From NCBI GenBank assembly GCA_006226555.1, contig SBGS01000235.1:1-6115 (forward strand): a stretch of DNA of 6,115 nt, read 5' to 3'. A program made the translations under genes and the position numbers. The notes beneath the pieces were generated by a model that was given only the letters and a program-made list of their open reading frames with translations, had not been told where the DNA came from and did not search any database. The stretch is from Bacteroidota bacterium (GTDB lineage Bacteria > Bacteroidota > Bacteroidia > Flavobacteriales_D > Crocinitomicaceae). Position 1 is the stretch's first letter. Every line of letters starts with the position of its first letter. Of this stretch, positions 1 to 5,471 are shown piece by piece.

Positions 1-5
1 GATAC

Positions 6-39
6 AAACAAAAAAGGCCACCGTATTTGGTGACCTTTT
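6..39 (-). terminator. Rho-independent terminator of the tRNA-Asn gene
   Basis: Bases 12-22 pair with 29-39 around a 6-base loop, giving an 11-bp stem. Read on the minus strand, every position pairs, including one G-U wobble (18 with 33); on the plus strand that pair is a C-A mismatch, so the hairpin favours minus-strand RNA. A run of six U (15 down to 10) follows, partly in the stem base, then more U. It begins two bases after the tRNA 3' end, so it most likely ends the tRNA transcript. Confidence 0.8.
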
Positions 40-40
40 G

Positions 41-114
41 CGCTCCTTCCTGGGCTCGAACCAGGGACCCTCTGATTAACAGTCAGATGCTCTAACCAGC
101 TGAGCTAAAGAAGC
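41..114 (-). tRNA. tRNA-Asn (anticodon GUU)
   Basis: A complete 74-nt cloverleaf folds on the minus strand. The 7-bp acceptor stem (GCTTCTT with AAGGAGC) contains one T-G wobble. The D arm is GCTC/GAGC, the anticodon arm is TCTGA/TCAGA around loop CTGTTAA, and the T arm is CCTGG/CCAGG around TTCGAGC. The anticodon is GTT (complement of bases 78-80), reading AAC and AAU as asparagine. The discriminator base is G. The 3' CCA is not encoded, since the next bases read CAA, so it must be added by CCA nucleotidyltransferase. The gene has its own promoter upstream and a terminator directly downstream, so it looks monocistronic. Confidence 0.96.
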
Positions 115-140
115 GTTTAGCTTTTCTTTAAAAGCGATTG

Positions 141-170
141 CAAATATAACCAAAGAATTTAAATACCAAA
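141..170 (-). promoter_or_regulatory. Bacteroidota-type promoter of the tRNA-Asn gene
   Basis: On the minus strand a -33 box TTTG (170-167) and a -7 box TATATTTG (148-141) are separated by 18 bases. Both match the Bacteroidota sigma-factor consensus TTTG / TAnnTTTG. The -7 box lies 26 bases before the mature tRNA 5' end, so transcription would begin roughly 20 bases upstream of the tRNA, leaving a short leader for RNase P to remove. It sits in the gap between the amidase stop codon and the tRNA. Confidence 0.75.
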
Positions 171-197
171 AAGGCGAAGTAAAAAAAATGGTGAGAT

Positions 198-1124
198 TTA
201 CGATCGAACGATCAAGGCGTCTTTATACCCTTTGTTTTTCAATTCGTTAAGTGCACGTTCAGCTTCCTCTTTTGACGAAAAACTTCCTGCATAATACACG
301 TATTTGTATGCACTTGACGTATTTAATTCCTTGCGTGTAACATCGAGACCGGTCTTTTTGAAGTAATAATCTTTTGTGTCAATCGCATGCTTACTGGAAG
401 CAACCTGTATCATGTATCCCGACTGCGGATTGTTACTAGCCAATTGAGTACTGCTGTTCGAACTTGAGGAAGTTGATTTACGAAATGCAATGGACGGGTG
501 GTTCTGCTCGATCGTTGTACGAAATGCACGGAAAATGGCTGAGGCAATGATCTCTTGACCATGTGTGCTGTTCAAGTAACGAGCCTCTTCCGGATTGGTC
601 ATAAAACCACATTCCACAAGTACACTTGTCATGTTCGTGTACTTCAATACCTGTAATGAATGTTGAAGATCTTTTTCATCCTTGATCCCACGCGACTTTC
701 TTCCGGCGCGAGAAGTGAATTCAGTTTCGATATTTTTAGCGAACTGAGCAGATTTGGAAATATCAAGAGAGTGGACGTGTGTTTCAGTACCCTTTACCCG
801 ACTGTTGTCATTTCCATTGCAATGAATAGAAATAAAGTAATCTGCGCGATTTCGGTTCGCAAGGTCGACGCGTTCTCCCAAAGAGGGATAAGTATCAGTA
901 GTGCGCGTGTAGATCACATTTACGTTTTGAAGGTATTTTTCGATGTAACCACCAAGGAAGTTTGCGATCTTTAAATTGATCTCCTTTTCTGTCGCATGAT
1001 GCGCATGACTTCCACAGTGTCCAGGATCGTTGCCCCCATGACCAGGATCAATTACAACCGTGATCTGACCAAACAGAGATAATGATGAAATGTATAAGAT
1101 AAAAAAGGTAAATACCGTTTTCAT
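198..1124 (-). CDS. N-acetylmuramoyl-L-alanine amidase with C-terminal SPOR-like domain
   Basis: This 308-residue secreted enzyme should cleave the amide bond between N-acetylmuramic acid and L-alanine in peptidoglycan. Residues 1-20 form a signal peptide (K at 2, hydrophobic stretch, likely cut after FGQ). Residues 21-205 are an Amidase_3 domain. Predicted zinc ligands are H29 in DPGHGG, E46 in TEKEI and H101 in SIHCNGN; the catalytic glutamate is E171 in LVECGFMTNPEE. A serine-rich linker (217-232) leads to a SPOR-like domain (about 235-308) with YMIQVASS and YYAGSFSSKEEAERAL. SPOR domains usually bind denuded glycan strands at division sites, so a role in daughter-cell separation is plausible. 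The ATG start is supported by the signal peptide. Its leader is A-rich with no Shine-Dalgarno sequence, and no clear promoter was found. The gene is divergent from the glycosyltransferase. The family call is firm; the physiological role is inferred. Confidence 0.93.
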   Translation of the reverse strand: MKTVFTFFILYISSLSLFGQITVVIDPGHGGNDPGHCGSHAHHATEKEINLKIANFLGGYIEKYLQNVNVIYTRTTDTYPSLGERVDLANRNRADYFISIHCNGNDNSRVKGTETHVHSLDISKSAQFAKNIETEFTSRAGRKSRGIKDEKDLQHSLQVLKYTNMTSVLVECGFMTNPEEARYLNSTHGQEIIASAIFRAFRTTIEQNHPSIAFRKSTSSSSNSSTQLASNNPQSGYMIQVASSKHAIDTKDYYFKKTGLDVTRKELNTSSAYKYVYYAGSFSSKEEAERALNELKNKGYKDALIVRS

Positions 1125-1151
1125 TGCTTGTTGTTGTTATTTGTTACTTTG
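1124..1151 (+). promoter_or_regulatory. Weak candidate promoter of the glycosyltransferase gene
   Basis: TTACTTTG at 1144-1151 differs from the Bacteroidota -7 box TAnnTTTG at one position, and a TTG at 1124-1126 lies 17 bases upstream as a possible -33 box. The -7 box is 30 bases before the GTG start, a reasonable leader length. The match is imperfect and this AT-rich spacer offers several TTG triplets, so the call is tentative. The -7 box lies inside the GTTAC palindrome. Confidence 0.25.
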
Positions 1152-1155
1152 TAAC
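1143..1155. repeat. GTTAC-TTT-GTAAC palindrome in the divergent spacer
   Basis: GTTAC (1143-1147) and GTAAC (1151-1155) form a perfect 5-bp inverted repeat with a 3-base centre. A third GTTAC copy occurs at 1174-1178, just before the GTG start. The palindrome lies in the 57-bp gap between the divergent amidase and glycosyltransferase genes and overlaps the candidate -7 box of the latter. It could be an operator, but short palindromes also occur by chance. Confidence 0.35.
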
Positions 1156-1181
1156 GGATTCATTTATCATAAGGTTACGAA

Positions 1182-2264
1182 GTGCAAAAAAATCTTCCTG
1201 AATTAAAAAGAGTATTGCTGGTTGAGGTCGCAGGGTCACATGACGAATGCCTGTATACTCAAATCAATGCCTTGCGGGAAGCAAATGTAGATCTAAAGCT
1301 GGCTTTGGATGAAGGAGTTTCCAATAGACTAATAAGTGACACTCCAAAGGTTATCGTAAGAAAACATGGGGATTCCAACCGAGATATAGTCAGGGCAATT
1401 AGTGCTGTGATCTCTGATTACGATCCCGATACGGTCGTTTTTAACACGGCTCAAGGTAGTATCGTTCGCGACCTATTGCTGAAATTTCTCTTTAAAAAAG
1501 TACGATTTGTAGGGATCATCCACACAACCAGAAAATTCAAGGGGAGCTTTACGCAAAGACTGATCAATTTAAAGTGCAGGGAATACCTGTTTCTTTCACA
1601 GTTTTTACGAAAGGATGTGGGTGATAAACCCGGATTCCGTTTAGATTATTTCTATACCCTTGATTTTCCTTATGTCACTGAAAAGGTGTTGAATTTTCCG
1701 AACAAACGACTCGTGATCATTGGAGGAGTAGAAAAACGCAGAAAAGATCTGGATGGGTTTATCAAGATGATCCATGCTGATACCATGCGATCATATCAAT
1801 TTGTTTTTTTGGGTAAGAGCGACAGTACGAAAGAAGAAGTTCAGAATTTTAAGGAGACCCTTGAGAAGGAGGGGCTAAAAGATCGTGTAATTTTGTTTGA
1901 GCAATTCGTTTCACACGAGGAATTTGCTGCAGAGCTCACTAAGGCAGACTTTATCCTTCCGCTGATCCATCCTGATACACCAAGTGCCGATCAATATTTT
2001 AAAAATCAGATTCCGGGAGCAATGAACGTTAGTCTGGCGTGGAAGATCCCAATGTTGATCCATGAAGAATATAGTTCAATTTCAGAGCTTAACGATGCTG
2101 CATTCTATTATAACCTCAATAATTTTGAAAGCACTTTAGCCGAAATAGATAGCTCTATTTATCAAAATAAGGTTGAGGAAATGAAGCAGTTATCGGTTTA
2201 TCGAACAGAGACCCAGCACGAACGATTTATGCGCTTCCTCCGCCGTGAAAATAGCGATGAATGA
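1182..2264 (+). CDS. Putative GT-B-type glycosyltransferase
   Basis: The 360-residue product has no signal peptide or membrane segment, so it is probably cytoplasmic or membrane-peripheral. The C-terminal half resembles the nucleotide-sugar-binding half of GT-B glycosyltransferases: a beta strand and loop LVIIGGVEKRRKDLDGF (177-193), VFLGKSD (208-214), VILFEQFVSHEEFAAEL (236-252), then ADFILPLIHPDTPS (255-268). The N-terminal half (about 10-165) would hold the acceptor, with VLLVEVAGSHDE near its start and VRFVGIIHTTRKF at 107-119. Donor and acceptor cannot be named. The GTG start is chosen because an in-frame TAA lies 12 bases upstream and no internal ATG codon appears until well into the protein; AAGG at 1171-1174 is a weak ribosome-binding site. 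The last 38 bases overlap convergent uvrC. The fold is moderately sure; the substrate is unknown. Confidence 0.7.
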   Translation: MQKNLPELKRVLLVEVAGSHDECLYTQINALREANVDLKLALDEGVSNRLISDTPKVIVRKHGDSNRDIVRAISAVISDYDPDTVVFNTAQGSIVRDLLLKFLFKKVRFVGIIHTTRKFKGSFTQRLINLKCREYLFLSQFLRKDVGDKPGFRLDYFYTLDFPYVTEKVLNFPNKRLVIIGGVEKRRKDLDGFIKMIHADTMRSYQFVFLGKSDSTKEEVQNFKETLEKEGLKDRVILFEQFVSHEEFAAELTKADFILPLIHPDTPSADQYFKNQIPGAMNVSLAWKIPMLIHEEYSSISELNDAAFYYNLNNFESTLAEIDSSIYQNKVEEMKQLSVYRTETQHERFMRFLRRENSDE

Positions 2265-4038
2265 TCTTTGCCTTGGCCTGACCAATACAAGCACTTAAGT
2301 CATCCATAGAAGCTTTTTTTACGCCATTTACAGATTTGAATGTTTTGATCAGCTCTTCAAAAGTTTTTTCTCCAATACCATTTATCTGAGTCAATTCAGA
2401 AATGAGGGCATTTTTACTGCGCTTATTGCGGTGATGAGTGATGCCAAAGCGATGGGCTTCGTTACGCATAAACTGAATAACCTTTAAACTTTCTGATCGC
2501 TTATCGATGTAGATTGGAAGGGTATCACCCGGATAGAAGATCTCTTCCAGCTTTTTGGCTATTCCTACAATTGCAACCTTGCCTCTGATCTCGAGTTTGT
2601 CCAGGGCCTTAAGTGCGGAGCTTAGTTGTCCCTTTCCTCCATCGATCACGATCAGCTGAGGAAGACTTTGGCCTTCGTCTATTAGGCGCTTATATCTCCT
2701 GTAAACAACTTCTTCCATTGATGCAAAATCATCCGGTCCTTCAACGGTTTTTATATTGAAATGGCGGTAATCTTTTTTACTCGGTTTTGCATCCTTGAAA
2801 ACTACACATGCAGCAACGGCATTTGTTCCCTGGAAATTGGAATTGTCGAAACACTCAATGTGATGGGGAAGGTCATCCAAACGAAAGTCTTTCCTGATCT
2901 GTTCGAGGATCCGTTCTGTGTGTTTTTCCGGATTCACGATCTTTTCCTTTTTTAATTTTTCCATTCGGAAATACTTTGTGTTCCGGACGGATAGTTCTAC
3001 AAGCGATCGTTTGTCGCCTCGCTGTGGAACGAAAAAGTTCAGGCCTTCCATTTCAAGATTTATCGGTTCTGATATTAGGATCTCCTTGGAGGGGCTGTTG
3101 TACCGATCGCGAAGTTCGGGTAGTACAAAACCAATGATATCTTCTGAGCTTTCTTCCAGTTTTTTACTGACCTCTACGGTAATGCCATGCACGATGGCAC
3201 CGTTTGAGATCACCAGATAATTCACATAAGCCACCTTATCTTCATTCAGTACAGTGATTACATCTACTTTATCAATACTTGAAGAAACAACAGCACTTTT
3301 TGATTGAAAACGCTCAATAGTTGAGATCTTCTCTTTCAGCTCACCTGCCTTTTCAAATTCGAGTGCGGCCGCGGCAGTTTGCATTTGTGCCTTTAACACC
3401 TTGATCACCTGATTGAGATTCCCCTTTAAAATGTGCTCGATCTCAAGTATATATCGATCGTAGTTTTCTGCACTTTCTTTACCTACACATGGGCCTAAAC
3501 AATTGCCGATATGGTACTCAAGACAAACTTTATATTTACCCTCGTTTATTTTGTTTTCCGCAAGATTCAATGAGCAGCTGCGAAGAGGATAAAGCTCTCG
3601 GATCAATTCGAGCAAGGTATTGATGACGTACACACTCGGATATGGGCCGTAATATTTCGATCCGTCCTTGATCAATCTTCGTGTAGAAAACACACGCGGA
3701 AAAGGTTCTTTTTTAATACAGATCCACGGATAAGTTTTATCATCCTTGAGCTGAATATTGTACTTCGGTTGGTGCTCTTTGATGAGGTTGTTTTCAAGCA
3801 AAAGTGCATCCAGCTCAGAGTCAACAATGATGTATTTGATATCATTGATCTTAGAGACCAGCATACGTGTTTTCCCATTTTCATTCTGCTTGGTGAAATA
3901 GGATGTAACACGTTTTTTAAGATCCTTTGCCTTACCTACATAGATGATAGTCCCCGATTTATCATAGAACTGATAAACACCCGGTTTGTTCGGTAAAGAA
4001 CGAAGTTTGAGGTTGATGTTATCGCCCTTTGTCGTCAT
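2227..4038 (-). CDS. uvrC: Excinuclease ABC subunit C
   Basis: UvrC makes both incisions in bacterial nucleotide excision repair after UvrA and UvrB find the damage. At 603 residues it is full length. Domains in order: a GIY-YIG nuclease (about 16-95) with GVY at 20-22, YVG at 33-35, R43 and E82, which makes the 3' cut; a cysteine cluster C155, C172, C180 and C184, matching the [4Fe-4S] site reported for E. coli UvrC; a UVR motif (about 212-245, ALEFEKAGELKEKI) that binds UvrB; an RNase H-like nuclease for the 5' cut, with probable catalytic D398 (ECFDNSN), D466 (VIDGGKGQ) and H529 (NEAHRFG); and tandem helix-hairpin-helix DNA-binding motifs (about 546-598). The ATG lies 22 bases after the CoA-binding gene, so the two are probably cotranscribed. 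No Shine-Dalgarno sequence is seen. Its last 12 codons overlap the convergent glycosyltransferase gene. Confidence 0.97.
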   Translation of the reverse strand: MTTKGDNINLKLRSLPNKPGVYQFYDKSGTIIYVGKAKDLKKRVTSYFTKQNENGKTRMLVSKINDIKYIIVDSELDALLLENNLIKEHQPKYNIQLKDDKTYPWICIKKEPFPRVFSTRRLIKDGSKYYGPYPSVYVINTLLELIRELYPLRSCSLNLAENKINEGKYKVCLEYHIGNCLGPCVGKESAENYDRYILEIEHILKGNLNQVIKVLKAQMQTAAAALEFEKAGELKEKISTIERFQSKSAVVSSSIDKVDVITVLNEDKVAYVNYLVISNGAIVHGITVEVSKKLEESSEDIIGFVLPELRDRYNSPSKEILISEPINLEMEGLNFFVPQRGDKRSLVELSVRNTKYFRMEKLKKEKIVNPEKHTERILEQIRKDFRLDDLPHHIECFDNSNFQGTNAVAACVVFKDAKPSKKDYRHFNIKTVEGPDDFASMEEVVYRRYKRLIDEGQSLPQLIVIDGGKGQLSSALKALDKLEIRGKVAIVGIAKKLEEIFYPGDTLPIYIDKRSESLKVIQFMRNEAHRFGITHHRNKRSKNALISELTQINGIGEKTFEELIKTFKSVNGVKKASMDDLSACIGQAKAKIIHRYFHGGGSA

Positions 4039-4060
4039 AAAGCAAAAATAGGAAGAAGTA

Positions 4061-4420
4061 TCAGTAATTTCCGATAGAAAGCATCACGAGAGTACAAGCC
4101 ACTTCTACATGCACATTATTATCCTTCAGTAAGCGATAGAATTCCGGGTTTTCAGTTCCCGGATTAAAGATCACACGCCTTGGTTGAAGATCAATTATCC
4201 GTTGATAATATTCTTGCTGAACTGTCGCATTGATATATAATGTAACAGTATCCACATCCCAGGTCTCATCCCAGCTTTGCTGAATCGGAATATCAAGAAT
4301 ACTCCCTTTTCGAGGGCCGAATGCTATCACTTCATAGTTTCGTGCCCTAAGCGAAACGACTGCACGATGTGAGTATCGATCGGGATTAGGACTGGCTCCG
4401 ATGACAAGGGTGGCTCCCAT
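4061..4420 (-). CDS. Small CoA-binding Rossmann-fold protein
   Basis: This 119-residue cytoplasmic protein matches the CoA_binding_2 (YccU-like) family, whose members are a single Rossmann domain related to the CoA-binding part of succinyl-CoA synthetase. Visible signatures are an N-terminal strand and glycine turn VIGASPNPDRYSH (6-18), VIAFGPRKGSILDIP (31-45), the segment RVIFNPGTENPEF (82-94) and the C-terminal VEVACTLVML (105-114). No catalytic residues are known for the family, so the function is not established beyond likely CoA or nucleotide binding. Its ATG shares one base with the stop codon of the upstream lipoprotein gene (TAATG), which suggests translational coupling; uvrC follows after 22 bases. 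No separate promoter was recognised. Family confidence is high, role unknown. Confidence 0.88.
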   Translation of the reverse strand: MGATLVIGASPNPDRYSHRAVVSLRARNYEVIAFGPRKGSILDIPIQQSWDETWDVDTVTLYINATVQQEYYQRIIDLQPRRVIFNPGTENPEFYRLLKDNNVHVEVACTLVMLSIGNY

Positions 4421-5382
4421 TATTCAGATATCAATTGGAATAGCGCATCCAGATCAGGAGAGATAATGATCTCAATTCTTCTGTTCTTTGCTTTATCATT
4501 AGGATCTACCGGATGATATTCTGAACGACCTGCAGCCATGAGCTGTGAAGGATCCATCTGAGAATTGGCAACGAGAATATCGATCACGGATGTTGCGCGT
4601 AAAACAGATAGTTCCCAGTTATTTGTCGGGTGAGTCGAGCCTTTTAATGGGTCTGTATCCGTATGTCCTTCTACAACGATCTCAAGATCTTTTTCCGACT
4701 CTAGTACTTTCGCAAGCTCGATCAGAGCGTTCTTTCCTTCTGCTTCTACTACTGTGCTTCCTGATTTGAATAGAAGTTTTGCCTCTAGACTAACATAGAT
4801 CTTCCCGTTTCTTTCTTCAACTGTCAGACCTCTGTTTTCAAATGCCCGAAGAGCTTCACTTACCCGTTCTTTTAATGCGGCCGTGGCTTTTTCTTGGGCG
4901 GCAAGCTTTTCATTAAGCTCAGCTAGTTTTTTCTCTTGTTCTTCCAATTTCTTTTCGCGAGCGATCAAAGTTTGTTCTAAGCGCATCAACTCATCCTCCT
5001 TTTGTTGCAATTCAAGTTGTTTTGCCTCAAGCTCTGCGCTGAGCACGGCAGTTTCTTTGGCTCCGGATAGACGTAATTTGTCGTAATTCGTTTCCAAAGC
5101 TTCGTTCAACGATACCAGCTTGTCATATTTAGCGCGTATTGTGCGTAATTTTGCCCCGATGTCTGTAGTGTCCGATTTTAAACCGGAAATGGATCTTTCT
5201 AAAAGATCAACCTTAGCTTTTAATTCTTTGTTCTGAGCTTCATATGTCAAGAATTTGTCCTTCATCGAAGTGAGCTCCGAATCACACTGTTCACTTTTAG
5301 CCAGAAGCTCCTGGTACTTTTTTGCAGGCACACATGATGTGGCAATGATCAATGCGGCAAATAGAATAAAAGACTTATACAT
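4420..5382 (-). CDS. OmpA-family peptidoglycan-associated lipoprotein with long coiled coil
   Basis: The 320-residue product begins with a lipoprotein signal (MYKSFILFAALIIATSC), with C17 the predicted lipidated cysteine. Residues 24-180 are almost entirely charged heptad-like sequence rich in E, K, L and A, predicted to be a long coiled coil. Residues 195-315 form an OmpA_C domain: LLFKSGS (203-209), VVEGHTDTDP (236-245), NWELSVLRATSVIDIL (255-270), LMAAGRSEY (281-289) and NRRIEIII (300-307). D242 and R262 fit the two residues that hold diaminopimelate in OmpA-type domains. It should sit in the outer membrane facing the periplasm and tether it to peptidoglycan. Placement after a PorP/SprF gene recalls OmpA-type partners of the type IX secretion apparatus, but it could be a general envelope lipoprotein. 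The gene overlaps the CoA-binding gene by one base. The leader has no Shine-Dalgarno sequence. Confidence 0.92.
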   Translation of the reverse strand: MYKSFILFAALIIATSCVPAKKYQELLAKSEQCDSELTSMKDKFLTYEAQNKELKAKVDLLERSISGLKSDTTDIGAKLRTIRAKYDKLVSLNEALETNYDKLRLSGAKETAVLSAELEAKQLELQQKEDELMRLEQTLIAREKKLEEQEKKLAELNEKLAAQEKATAALKERVSEALRAFENRGLTVEERNGKIYVSLEAKLLFKSGSTVVEAEGKNALIELAKVLESEKDLEIVVEGHTDTDPLKGSTHPTNNWELSVLRATSVIDILVANSQMDPSQLMAAGRSEYHPVDPNDKAKNRRIEIIISPDLDALFQLISE

Positions 5383-5405
5383 AACTCAGTTTTTTACAAA
5401 GATCG

Positions 5406-5461
5406 CAAGTCTTATCAGCGTCCCGAAGCTGTGTTCAATGAATTATGAACACCGAGACTTG
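5406..5461 (-). repeat. Nested inverted repeats, candidate three-way-junction RNA
   Basis: In the 89-bp spacer between the PorP/SprF stop and the lipoprotein start, an outer perfect 7-bp repeat (CAAGTCT 5406-5412 with AGACTTG 5455-5461) encloses a second perfect 7-bp repeat (GTGTTCA 5431-5437 with TGAACAC 5446-5452, 8-base loop). A 4-bp CAGC/GCTG repeat (5416-5419 with 5428-5431) could form a third arm sharing its last base with the second. On minus-strand RNA this would fold as a three-way junction in the 3' end of one gene and the leader of the next. No U-run follows, so it is not a standard terminator. The repeats are seen directly; any function is inferred. Confidence 0.5.
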
Positions 5462-5471
5462 GAAATCGGAA

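Noticed and set aside
181..213. GATCG-AA-CGATC repeat at the end of the amidase gene followed by a run of eight T on the minus strand, as a possible terminator
   Set aside because: The stem is very short with almost no loop, and the T-run starts more than ten bases beyond it, so it does not fit an intrinsic terminator.
660..974. Open frame of 104 codons on the plus strand inside the amidase gene
   Set aside because: It is the complement of a well-supported conserved domain, shows no recognisable family, and has no promoter or ribosome-binding site of its own.
2918..3220. Open frame of 100 codons on the plus strand inside uvrC
   Set aside because: It lies opposite the conserved middle of UvrC and resembles no protein family that I recognise.
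4043..4050. TATTTTTG on the minus strand, matching the -7 promoter consensus just before uvrC
   Set aside because: It lies only four bases before the ATG, which would force a leaderless mRNA, and there is no TTG or TTTG at the expected distance upstream. The region is AT-rich, so a chance match is likely.
4883..5086. Serine- and cysteine-rich open frame on the plus strand opposite the lipoprotein gene
   Set aside because: Its odd composition is what results from reading the glutamate- and lysine-rich coiled coil on the opposite strand; it is a shadow frame.
5397..5404. GATCTTTG on the minus strand as a -7 box for the lipoprotein gene
   Set aside because: The first consensus base is wrong and no TTG lies about 17-21 bases upstream; it is also only 14 bases from the start codon.
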